From: Bryobacterales bacterium
Lineage (GTDB): Bacteria; Acidobacteriota; Terriglobia; Bryobacterales; Bryobacteraceae
DNA length: 36,075 nt
NCBI GenBank assembly: GCA_020847045.1
Contig: JADLCT010000044.1
Span: 1-36,075, forward strand
Reading direction: 5' to 3'
A model generated the notes under the pieces. That model had not been told where the DNA came from, ran no database searches, and saw only the letters and a program-made list of their open reading frames with translations. Each line of letters starts with the position of its first letter. Positions within the stretch are counted from its first letter, which is position 1. Of the stretch, positions 6,800 to 14,687 are shown piece by piece. Made by a program: the position numbers and the translations under genes.

Positions 6800-8424
6800 A
6801 GACCCGTTTTTCCTTGTCGATGAAGTTCGCCCTGCTGGCGCTGCTGAACGTGGTGCTGCTCGCCGTCGTCTTCGTCGTCTTCGTACGCTGGCAGTTGAGC
6901 GAGGAGCTCGAATCCTTCCTGATGTCCACCGCCCGCGACCGCATCAGCAGCGTCTCGCGCAGCCTGGCCCTGGATATGCAGCAACACGACCGCTCCCAGT
7001 GGACGAACCTGCTGACGCGTTATTCCGAGCAACACGGCGTCACCTTCTCGCTCATCCGCAACGATGGCCAGTACCTGGCCGGCCCGCAACTTACGTTGCC
7101 GCCCAACGTGCATGAGCGTCTGATCCGCCCACCGCAGCGCGGCTTTCCCGGCTTCCCCCTCTTCCGCGAGCGCAAGGACTCCTCCACGCAGACGCCGCAG
7201 GCCCCCCCGGCTCCGAACCACGAGCAGGAGCGTGAACTCAAGCAGGCGGCCGAGGAGGCGCGCTCCCGGCACTTCCGCTTCATTCCCTATTTCAACCCGT
7301 CGCCTCCCTTGATGGTCATTGAGGATGGCGCCGTTCCCTACTGGGCCGGCGTGCGCATCATGCTGCCGCCCGAGGGCGATGGCGAGCCGGTACGAGCCAC
7401 GCTGCTCATCGTCTCCTCCACTTTCTATAGCAACCCGTTTTTCTTTCAGATTCAGCCCTGGCTTTGGATCGGCGCCGCCGCCATCGCGGTGTCGTTCCTC
7501 TGCTGGCTTCCGCTGGTCCACGGCCTCACGCGCTCCACTGCCCGGATGATGCGCGCCACGGCGGAGATCGCCGAAGGCAACTTCGACGTCCATGTCAGCG
7601 ACTCGCGCCAGGATGAACTCGGCCGCCTGGGCGCGGCCATCAACCGCATGTCCTCGCGGCTGGAAAGCTTCACCCGCGGCCAGAAACGCTTCCTGGGCGA
7701 TGTCGCGCATGAACTGCGCTCGCCACTGGCGCGTATGCAACTCGCTCTGAGCATTCTCGAACGAAAGGCCGGCCCCGACGGGCAGAGTTACGTCATAGAC
7801 CTGAAGGAAGACGTCGAAACCATGGCCGGACTCACCGACGAGTTGCTCGCCTTCGCCAAGGCGGAACTGAGCGCCGGCACACTCCAACTGGAACCGGTCA
7901 ACGTACTGGAAGGCGTCCAGCGCGCCGTCCGGGCCGAGGCGCGCGACAGCGCTCAGGTGGAAGTGAATGTCCCGGCGCACCTCACGATCACGGCGGAACC
8001 GGAATTTCTCTTCCGCTCCGTGTCCAATCTGGTGCGCAATGCCGTGCGCTACGCCGGCGCCGGCGGTCCCATTCAGATTTCGGCCGAACGCCGCGGGGCC
8101 AGTGTACGCATCAGCGTCGCCGATTCAGGCCCGGGCGTGCCGGAAGAGGCCCTGCCCAAGATGTTCACGCCGTTTTTCCGCGTCGATGCCTCACGCAACC
8201 GCAAGACCGGCGGCACGGGGCTCGGGCTGGCCATTATCCGCAGTTGCGTCGAAGCCTGCCACGGATCCGTGGAATGCTATAACCGCAAGCCCACTGGATT
8301 CGAGGTGATCATGACCTTTCCCGCCGCTCCGGGCACCGGAAAGGATTCCGTGGAGATGGCCGCCCTACGGGACGGCGCGGCAGCGAATCTCTCCGCCGCC
8401 GGCCGCCCTTCCAGCGAGGCCTAG
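6790..8424 (+). CDS. cpxA: Sensor histidine kinase, CpxA-like
   Basis: 544 residues. One membrane helix at about 10-33, a periplasmic sensor of about 190 residues with a Pro-rich and charged middle (near 130-165), a second helix at about 223-245, then HAMP (about 246-298). The phospho-acceptor is H307 in FLGDVAHELRSPLARMQL. The ATPase domain has the N box around N417 (NLVRNAVRYA), G1 at D445 (DSGPGVPE), an F-box-like MFTPFFRVD, and G2 GGTGLGLAI from G474. HELRSPLAR and FFRVD...R..GGTGLGLAI resemble CpxA. Translation is coupled: the ATG at 6790 lies inside the regulator's last codons, and a second Met at 6796 is an alternative start. The tail after about 515 is unconserved. The signal is unknown; by analogy envelope damage or metal, restrained by the LTxxQ protein. 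Confidence 0.88.
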   Translation: MGMKTRFSLSMKFALLALLNVVLLAVVFVVFVRWQLSEELESFLMSTARDRISSVSRSLALDMQQHDRSQWTNLLTRYSEQHGVTFSLIRNDGQYLAGPQLTLPPNVHERLIRPPQRGFPGFPLFRERKDSSTQTPQAPPAPNHEQERELKQAAEEARSRHFRFIPYFNPSPPLMVIEDGAVPYWAGVRIMLPPEGDGEPVRATLLIVSSTFYSNPFFFQIQPWLWIGAAAIAVSFLCWLPLVHGLTRSTARMMRATAEIAEGNFDVHVSDSRQDELGRLGAAINRMSSRLESFTRGQKRFLGDVAHELRSPLARMQLALSILERKAGPDGQSYVIDLKEDVETMAGLTDELLAFAKAELSAGTLQLEPVNVLEGVQRAVRAEARDSAQVEVNVPAHLTITAEPEFLFRSVSNLVRNAVRYAGAGGPIQISAERRGASVRISVADSGPGVPEEALPKMFTPFFRVDASRNRKTGGTGLGLAIIRSCVEACHGSVECYNRKPTGFEVIMTFPAAPGTGKDSVEMAALRDGAAANLSAAGRPSSEA

Positions 8425-8427
8425 CCG

Positions 8428-8455
8428 CTGAAGCGGATCAGAAGATCAGCTTCAG
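8428..8455. terminator. Symmetric hairpin across convergent stop codons, possible bidirectional terminator
   Basis: CTGAAGC (8428-8434) pairs with GCTTCAG (8449-8455). After one G/A mismatch an inner GATC/GATC pair closes on an AGAA tetraloop. The hairpin covers the end of the TonB receptor gene and begins four bases after the kinase stop, in a 13-base convergent gap. No T run follows on either strand, so it may protect 3' ends or assist Rho rather than act as a classic terminator. Confidence 0.5.
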
Positions 8456-11400
8456 ACCCAACTGCGATACACGCGCGTCGCGCGCCGTCACCACCGTGCC
8501 GAACGTCGCGCTGGCGTTTTTGCCATCCGGGCCCGGACTGAAGTTATCGTTCACCAGCCCGAGGTTGACGTGGTTGGCCACATTGAACGACTCGGCCCGG
8601 AACTGCAGCCGGAAGCGCTCGGTGATGCGCGTGTCCTTGATCAGGGATACGTCGAAGTTCACCACGCCCGGATGCCGCGCATCGGGCAGCGCGCGCCCCA
8701 TGTTGCCGAAGGTGAACAGCGGCGGATTCACGAACTGCGAGGTGTCGAACCAGCGGTACTGCGTGCGCTCCCCGCGGGGCAAAGCGGCGCTCACTCCGGT
8801 CGAGTTCGGCCGGTTGGCCTGCTGGTTGTTCGCGCCGGTCACGGTGATTGGAATGCCCGTCTGCATCACGCTGATCAGGTTCACCTGCCATCCGCCCACA
8901 AGCCGCCGCGCCAGTCCGTTGGAGGGGTTGAACATTTTTCCGTTGCCAAAAGGCAGCTCATACAGCAGGCTCGTCACCAGGCGCTGGGAGACGTCGGCCG
9001 GATCCAACGAGCGGTTGAGTTGCCGGTTGTACAGCCCGTCCTGGTAGCCGTTCTCGCCCGTCTGCTCCGGAGCCGCGCCCGCCGCGCCGAAGTCCACCGG
9101 CACGAGGTTGGAATCGCTCATGCGCTTGCCCGCCGTGTAGGCGAAGTTCACCAGCAGCCCGTGCGACATGCGCCGCGTCACCGTGAGTTGCAACTGGTGC
9201 GAAGTATAGTTGCCGTAGCGCGGGTTCCTGACGTTCACGCTGCTGTAGTAGGGGAAGGCCATCAGCAGCCGCTCGCGCGTGATGGTCGCCGCGCCCAGAC
9301 CGCCGGGAATCTGCCCGGCCCAGGGATTGGCCACAGGAGTATTCAAGTCCTGTTGCATCGCAAAGCGCGTCTCCGGCTTCACCTGGTTCAGGTTGTAGCC
9401 GCCCGCCGCGAAGTGGTTGCCCTTGTTCGCCGAGTAGGTGGCGTCGAACATCCAGTTGCCCACCTGCTGTTGCAACGAAGCATTCCACTGCTGCGACATC
9501 GGCGTCGCGCCGTAGCTCTCGGTCAGGTTCACGCCCTGGCCCAGCAGCGCGTACGGGCCCGCCGCGGCGCCCGGCGACTCGAGGTAGGGGAAGGGGAAGC
9601 CCGCACTGAACTGGAACGCCGGCCGGCCGGCCCCGGCAGCGCTATAGGTTGTGCGGTTGGTGGAGAACAGGTTCGTGTCGCCCATCCATGTGCGGAAGAA
9701 GATCGACGGATAGAAGATGCCGTAGCCGCCGCGGAAGATCGTCTTCCCTGTGCCGAAGATGTCAAACGCGAAGCCCAGCCGCGGCCCGAAATCGTTGTGG
9801 TCGCCGTTGATGAAGCTGCGCGGCTGCCCGTTCAATCCGGCATACACGGTGGTGCCGGTGAACGGGCTGTTGCCCACCCGGCCGTTCGGATCGAAATTGA
9901 TGTGGCCGTTGTGCCGCTCATACGGGCGCTGCTGCCAGTCCCATCGCATACCCAGGTTCATCGTCAGGCGGCGCGTCACCTTCCAGTCGTCCTGCAGGAA
10001 GATGCTGACGGCCTGCCCCTGCCACGAGTTCCCCAGAATGCGGTCGATGAAGGAACTGCTCACGTCGCCGGTGAGGAACTGCGCCAGGTTGTAACCCGTG
10101 CCGGCCGGCGATAGCGGGTTCGACGTCAGGCCGGAGAAGGAATAGTCGCCCGACATCGCGGCGCCCTGCCGGTTGCCGCCATAGAGCACGCGGTGGTTGT
10201 AACCGATCTTCAACGTGTGGTTCCCGGCGATCTTCGTCACCATGTTCTGCAGATCCCAGTTCAGCGACGTGCGCGTGCCGTTGGCCTGCCCGCCGATGGT
10301 GCCGAAGCCGAAGTCGATCTGGGGAAACTGGTCCGCGGGCACAATCGCCGGCAGTCCCAGCTTGCGCGGCCACTCCCGGTTCGAGTTGATCGAGGCGAAG
10401 GTGAACGCCTGCCGCATCACGCCGATGCGCAGGTTGTTGAACATCGTCGGGCTGAAGGTGTGCGTGTCGGACAGCATGATGTTCCGGTTCGTCTGGTCGT
10501 CTTCGCGGTTCTGGCCCACCGTGGGATCGGTGAAAATGCTGTTGCCGCCAATGCGGTGCCGCGCCGAAGTGTAGCGGAAGAACATTGAATTCGACTCGGT
10601 GATGCGGTGATCGGCTCGCATGTTCCATTGCGTCCAGTTCGTGCGCGTCAGGGAAGCGTCCTGGAAGTTCTGCGCGAACGTAAAGGCGTTGGAAGGAGCA
10701 CGGTTCGGAGCCGGCCAGAAGTCCAGAATTTTGCGCGTCACCGGGTCAAAGCGCGACTGGGGCACGATGTTGCCCGGATAGAGATCGCGCACCTGCCCGG
10801 CGCCGGCTGGATTCGCCCGCACGGTGGACGGGTCATACACAGGAATGAACGTTCCGCTCGCGTTGCGCAGGTTGCTGAAGTTGCCCGCGCGCCAGTCGGC
10901 AAGCGGCGTGCTCGCGATGCGCGGCGTGCTCAGGCGCAAACGGTACTCCTCCCAGTTGAAGAAGCCGAACGTGCGGTTCTTGATCACCGGACCGCCAATC
11001 GAGCCGCCGAACTGGTTGTACCGCAGCGGCAGGCGGCGCTGCGCGAACGTGTTCCTCGCGTCCAGCTTGTCGTTCCTCAGAAACTCGTAGAGCGTGCCGT
11101 GGAAGTTGTTCGTGCCCGACTTGGTCACCAGGTTGATCGGTCCGCCAGCCGTGAAACCGAACTCGGCCGACATGGCGCCGCTCTGCACCTTGAACTCCTC
11201 CACGGCGTCCACCGCGGGAGGAATGCCCACCTCGCCCACATAGCTCAGGATGTTGTTGTTGCCATCCAGCGTCTGGTTGTTCATCGAGCTTGGCGAACCG
11301 TTGATCGAGATGGACGACAGCTGCGTACCACGGTCGCCAAAGCCCGAATTCAGTGGCCCTGCGTTGGAAACCACGCCGGGGTTCAGCAGCGTCAGCGCCA

Positions 11401-11854
11401 GGGCGTTGCGTCCGTTCAACGGCAGGTCGCGCACGCGGCGGTTCTCAATTACCGCGCCCACGGTGGCGCTGCCGGCGTCCACCAGAGGCGCCTCGCCGGT
11501 CACCTCCACCGACTCGGCCAGTTGGCCCACCTCCAAACGCACGTTCACCTGCGCGTTCTGGTTCACTTGCAGCCGTATGCCCGAGCGCACCACGCGCTTG
11601 AAGCCCTGCTGTTGCACGGCCACCTCGTAGTCGCCCACGGGCAAACCGGGCGCCGTGTAGTTGCCGCTCTCGTTGGTATGCGTGCGGAACGCCGCGTTGG
11701 TGCCCGTGTTCTTCACCTCAACCTGCGCGCCGGCAATCACGGCGTCCTGCGGGTCGGTGACCACTCCGGAAATCGTTCCCGACTGTAGCTGAGCCAGCAG
11801 AGTTCCGGCGGCCGAGCACAGCACGGCCACCCCAACCAGGAATTTGGCTTTCAT
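8438..11854 (-). CDS. TonB-dependent receptor, Oar-like, 1138 residues
   Basis: A signal peptide (about 1-21, ending TLLAQ) is followed by a carboxypeptidase-regulatory-like domain (about 24-112, GTISGVVTDPQDAVIAGAQV; GNYTAPGLPVGDYEV). The linker holds RDLPLNGRN, typical of Oar-like receptors, and the plug (about 125-270) has INGSPSSMNNQTLDGN and INLVTKSGTNNFHG. A large barrel follows with LTMNLGMRWDWQQRP and the C-terminal RFRLQFRAESFNVANHVN, ending in Phe. It should import a bulky organic substrate, perhaps an oligosaccharide or glycoside, across the outer membrane; the ligand cannot be read from sequence. A GAGGT ribosome site lies 6 bases before the ATG. It follows the FAD-oxidoreductase gene with a 38-base gap, so the two are probably co-transcribed. 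Confidence 0.92.
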   Translation of the reverse strand: MKAKFLVGVAVLCSAAGTLLAQLQSGTISGVVTDPQDAVIAGAQVEVKNTGTNAAFRTHTNESGNYTAPGLPVGDYEVAVQQQGFKRVVRSGIRLQVNQNAQVNVRLEVGQLAESVEVTGEAPLVDAGSATVGAVIENRRVRDLPLNGRNALALTLLNPGVVSNAGPLNSGFGDRGTQLSSISINGSPSSMNNQTLDGNNNILSYVGEVGIPPAVDAVEEFKVQSGAMSAEFGFTAGGPINLVTKSGTNNFHGTLYEFLRNDKLDARNTFAQRRLPLRYNQFGGSIGGPVIKNRTFGFFNWEEYRLRLSTPRIASTPLADWRAGNFSNLRNASGTFIPVYDPSTVRANPAGAGQVRDLYPGNIVPQSRFDPVTRKILDFWPAPNRAPSNAFTFAQNFQDASLTRTNWTQWNMRADHRITESNSMFFRYTSARHRIGGNSIFTDPTVGQNREDDQTNRNIMLSDTHTFSPTMFNNLRIGVMRQAFTFASINSNREWPRKLGLPAIVPADQFPQIDFGFGTIGGQANGTRTSLNWDLQNMVTKIAGNHTLKIGYNHRVLYGGNRQGAAMSGDYSFSGLTSNPLSPAGTGYNLAQFLTGDVSSSFIDRILGNSWQGQAVSIFLQDDWKVTRRLTMNLGMRWDWQQRPYERHNGHINFDPNGRVGNSPFTGTTVYAGLNGQPRSFINGDHNDFGPRLGFAFDIFGTGKTIFRGGYGIFYPSIFFRTWMGDTNLFSTNRTTYSAAGAGRPAFQFSAGFPFPYLESPGAAAGPYALLGQGVNLTESYGATPMSQQWNASLQQQVGNWMFDATYSANKGNHFAAGGYNLNQVKPETRFAMQQDLNTPVANPWAGQIPGGLGAATITRERLLMAFPYYSSVNVRNPRYGNYTSHQLQLTVTRRMSHGLLVNFAYTAGKRMSDSNLVPVDFGAAGAAPEQTGENGYQDGLYNRQLNRSLDPADVSQRLVTSLLYELPFGNGKMFNPSNGLARRLVGGWQVNLISVMQTGIPITVTGANNQQANRPNSTGVSAALPRGERTQYRWFDTSQFVNPPLFTFGNMGRALPDARHPGVVNFDVSLIKDTRITERFRLQFRAESFNVANHVNLGLVNDNFSPGPDGKNASATFGTVVTARDARVSQLGLKLIF

Positions 11855-11892
11855 CGTTTACCTCGTCCAGTTTCGAAAATAGTGTTGTTGCT

Positions 11893-13860
11893 TCAGGCGT
11901 AACAGCGGAGTTCAAACACGCGCGCCAGTTCGTCGCCATTGGTGGCCTCGACGTGGAGCCGAACCGCCTGCGCGCGGACCGCCTTGAAGTTGTGGCGAAC
12001 CATCCTCTGATAATTGCCTTTGCGTTCGTCCAGCGGTTTCCATTCGCCGTTCGCCGTTTCGCGGTACAGCAGCTTGTAATCGCGCACGGTTTCCGGCTGC
12101 GGCGCCCGCACAATCGTGGCGTTGGCGGCAATGAGCGAGGTGAGCGTCAGCTCCCTCTGAAAGCCCGTATCGAAGGTGAGCTGAATCTGCGACAACGTCC
12201 GCGGCGACTCCCATGCGTAGTCCACCCAGACGCCGCCGGGCCGCATCTTGGCCGCCCACTGATGCCGCGCGCCCTTCGGAATGTCGCGCACCTCGCCGTC
12301 CAGAAGGTTGCGCGCCGGAGCATCGTCCTGTTCGGCCGACGCGGCCACTTTGGCCTGCCGCGCCAGATCCGCCGGGTCCTCGTTGCGGATGCCCGTGATC
12401 GTTTGATCGTCCCGCAGCAGCATCTGCTGCAACTGCTTTACCCGCGCCGGATCTTGGGCCAGCGCCCGCGGCGCCAAATCATGCCGCGCGCACAGAGCTG
12501 CCGCCAGTCCAACGGCCTGCCCCTCCACCGCGCACGTCGCCATCACGCGCGTCGATGTGAACGCCACGTGCGATGCGCTCATGTTCCGCCCCGCCATCAA
12601 AAGATTGCTCACATTCTTCGAGTACAGCGAGCGCAGCGGAATATGGTACACCTCGTTGGTCCGGATCGAGGTGTTCGGCGGCAGGTTCACACGGTCGAAC
12701 CCTCCCGGCGGATGATCGTCCAGCGGCCATCCTCCAATGCACACGGCGTCGGCGAACGGCTTGGACGTCTCCAGGTCGCTTTGCCGCAGCATGTAATCGC
12801 CCACCAGCCGCCGGCTGCCCCGTTTGCCGGGCATCATGCCCACCCAGTCCAGCCCGTAGTAGTCGCTGTCCGGATGATCGCCCGAATTCTTGATGTAGTC
12901 CCAAACGCCCATCACGATCGAAAGCAGCTCAAACCGGATCAGCTCATTGCTCCGGATCGTATCTTTGTCGCCGCCCCATTCGATCCACCAGTAGCCATAA
13001 TCCCAGGTGTTCGTGGACCGCTTGAACAGACTCTCCTTGGTCACCTTGCGCGCCCACTTCGGCGGCTTGAACGGCACCCGGCGCGGGTAGAGCCGCGACG
13101 TGAACAGAATGCTCGACCCCAGCGTCTCGCGGTCGGCTTTCTCCGGCGCCAGGGATTCGCCGAACTCGCTCTGCGCCTCGCGCCCGAAGCGGAACTCCGC
13201 CCCCGACTCCAGGCCCAGGCGCGCATCACCCGTGCAGTCGCAAAACACCTTCGCCTGAATCCGGTAAATGTGCTCACTCTTGTCGCAGCGCACCAGGGCT
13301 TCCTGAATCCGGTCGCCCTTCATCGCTGTGCGGTACAGCACGCTCTCCAGCAACAACGTGATGTTCGGCTCGCTGATTACCTTGTCATACAACAGCAGAT
13401 CCCACATCTCCCAACAGCGGTGCGGATTGTTCACAGCGTCGTCCAGCCGGAACTCCTCCAGCAGTCCGCCTTCCCGCCAGCCGGGACGGCTCTTGTGGCT
13501 GTTGGCGCCCACCACGTGCATCTTTACTTCGCTCGAACTGTTGCCGCCCAGACGCGAACGGTCCTGCACCAGCACCACCTTGGCCCCGTGACGCGCCGCC
13601 GACACCGCCGCCAGCACGCCGGCCAATCCGCCGCCGGCCACCAGGACATCCGTCTTCAGGTCCACCAGACTCATGTGCGGCTCCGCGGCCAGCGTCTTTT
13701 CCAGAGGAACCGACGGAGCGATCCTGTCAAACTCCGGCCTCTGAAAGATCCCGGTTAGCTCCGCCTGGCCCGGCGTGTAGGCCGGGGGCGGCAATTGACT
13801 CGCGTTGACGATCAGGGAATAGGACCCCATCCCGGCGGCGACAAAATCTCTGCGCTTCAT
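11893..13860 (-). CDS. Exported FAD-dependent oxidoreductase with C-terminal discoidin-like domain
   Basis: 655 residues from MKRRDFVAAG; a GTG four codons upstream (13872) is possible but sits on top of the AGG ribosome site. The N-terminus carries a twin-arginine motif, so it should be exported folded with its cofactor. The FAD-binding Rossmann fold starts near residue 70 (VLVAGGGLAGVLAAVSAA), then LGGNSSSE, as in the FAD_oxidored (PF12831) family of dehydrogenases. FCDCTGDARLGLESGAEF and LLMAGRNMSASHVA are further family marks. From about 500 on, a beta-rich module (LLDGEVRD, WVDYAWESPRTLSQIQLTFD) resembles an F5/8 type C carbohydrate-binding fold. The likely substrate is a sugar or polyol, which is inference. 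It heads a two-gene unit with the TonB receptor and is divergent from the GntR regulator. Confidence 0.82.
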   Translation of the reverse strand: MKRRDFVAAGMGSYSLIVNASQLPPPAYTPGQAELTGIFQRPEFDRIAPSVPLEKTLAAEPHMSLVDLKTDVLVAGGGLAGVLAAVSAARHGAKVVLVQDRSRLGGNSSSEVKMHVVGANSHKSRPGWREGGLLEEFRLDDAVNNPHRCWEMWDLLLYDKVISEPNITLLLESVLYRTAMKGDRIQEALVRCDKSEHIYRIQAKVFCDCTGDARLGLESGAEFRFGREAQSEFGESLAPEKADRETLGSSILFTSRLYPRRVPFKPPKWARKVTKESLFKRSTNTWDYGYWWIEWGGDKDTIRSNELIRFELLSIVMGVWDYIKNSGDHPDSDYYGLDWVGMMPGKRGSRRLVGDYMLRQSDLETSKPFADAVCIGGWPLDDHPPGGFDRVNLPPNTSIRTNEVYHIPLRSLYSKNVSNLLMAGRNMSASHVAFTSTRVMATCAVEGQAVGLAAALCARHDLAPRALAQDPARVKQLQQMLLRDDQTITGIRNEDPADLARQAKVAASAEQDDAPARNLLDGEVRDIPKGARHQWAAKMRPGGVWVDYAWESPRTLSQIQLTFDTGFQRELTLTSLIAANATIVRAPQPETVRDYKLLYRETANGEWKPLDERKGNYQRMVRHNFKAVRAQAVRLHVEATNGDELARVFELRCYA

Positions 13861-13903
13861 ACTCAGGCACACCTCACTTGTAAGACAGCGAACCCTCGCG
13901 GGT

Positions 13904-13934
13904 ATTGTGGCACATTAATGCAGTGATCCACAAT
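13904..13934. promoter_or_regulatory. Inverted repeat between divergent FAD-oxidoreductase and GntR genes
   Basis: ATTGTGG (13904-13910) and CCACAAT (13928-13934) form perfect 7-bp arms 17 bp apart, with arm starts 24 bp apart. They sit midway in the 135-bp divergent spacer, upstream of both genes. A dimeric regulator such as the neighbouring GntR/FCD protein could bind here. The spacer is longer than the usual compact GntR operator, so a looped or double-site arrangement is possible. Confidence 0.4.
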
Positions 13935-13958
13935 CTAAAAAATTTCAGATTTCACAGC

Positions 13959-13986
13959 TTGACCTTCTCCCTCACCCGTATATCCT
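13959..13986 (+). promoter_or_regulatory. Promoter of the GntR-led operon, predicting a leaderless message
   Basis: TTGACC (-35, 13959-13964), a 16-bp spacer and TATCCT (-10, 13981-13986). The -10 ends 9 bases before the ATG at 13996, so transcription should start within about 3 bases of, or at, the start codon. No Shine-Dalgarno sequence is present, which agrees. Confidence 0.6.
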
Positions 13987-13995
13987 AAAGTCTGT

Positions 13996-14655
13996 ATGCA
14001 ACTCACGCACCTCAAGCGCCAGCGCGCCACCGATGAGGTGTATCTTGCTCTCCGCCAAGGCATTCTCGGCCACCTCTTCAGCCCCGGCGAGCGGCTGCAA
14101 GTTGATGAAATCGCTGGCAAACTGGGCGTCTCCCTCACCCCCGTCCGCCATGCCATCCAACAGCTCTCCGCCGAAGGGCTGATCGAAATCCGCCCCCGCA
14201 GCGGCACCTTCGTCGCTAAACTCACGGCGCGCGACATTGAGGAAACCTCCGACCTCCGCTGCGCCCTGGAGTGTCTGGCCGGTGAAAAGGCCATCGAACG
14301 CATCACCCCCGAACAGACCGCTGCTTTCCACGAACTGCTCACCCTGCTCGCCCGGCCCATCCACAGTGAAGGCGACCGCAAGGCGCACGAGGAGAACAAC
14401 TCCCGCTTCCACCGCCTGCTGATCGACTGTTCCGGAAACCTCCGCCTGGCGGAGGCCTACGAAGGGCTCCACGCCCACCTCGTCATTGCCCGCGCCCACT
14501 CCCACGACACCGGCTGGGAGGCCCGTCTGCCCATTGAGCACGCCGAGCACGAAGAGATCGTCACGGCCCTGGAGGCGCGCGACCTGCCCCGCCTCACGCG
14601 CGCTCTGCGCACGCACATTCTGCGCGGCCGCTTCAGCATGACCCAGCGCCTCTAG
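13996..14655 (+). CDS. GntR-family transcriptional regulator, FadR/FCD subfamily
   Basis: 219 residues. The winged helix-turn-helix spans about 10-75 (EVYLALRQGILGHLFSPGERL, then LGVSLTPVRHAIQQL and the wing IRPRSGTFVA). The all-helical FCD effector domain spans about 85-210, with metal-site-type residues in NNSRFHRLLID and HEEIVTALEARD. FCD regulators usually repress catabolic operons until a sugar acid or other small carboxylate binds. It is the first gene of a tight plus-strand operon (lyase, enolase-superfamily enzyme, MFS carrier), so it most likely senses that pathway's substrate, and it may also control the divergent FAD-oxidoreductase/TonB pair. The effector is not known. Confidence 0.88.
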   Translation: MQLTHLKRQRATDEVYLALRQGILGHLFSPGERLQVDEIAGKLGVSLTPVRHAIQQLSAEGLIEIRPRSGTFVAKLTARDIEETSDLRCALECLAGEKAIERITPEQTAAFHELLTLLARPIHSEGDRKAHEENNSRFHRLLIDCSGNLRLAEAYEGLHAHLVIARAHSHDTGWEARLPIEHAEHEEIVTALEARDLPRLTRALRTHILRGRFSMTQRL

Positions 14656-14687
14656 TTCACTCCCCGTACGAAGGACACTCCAGACCC

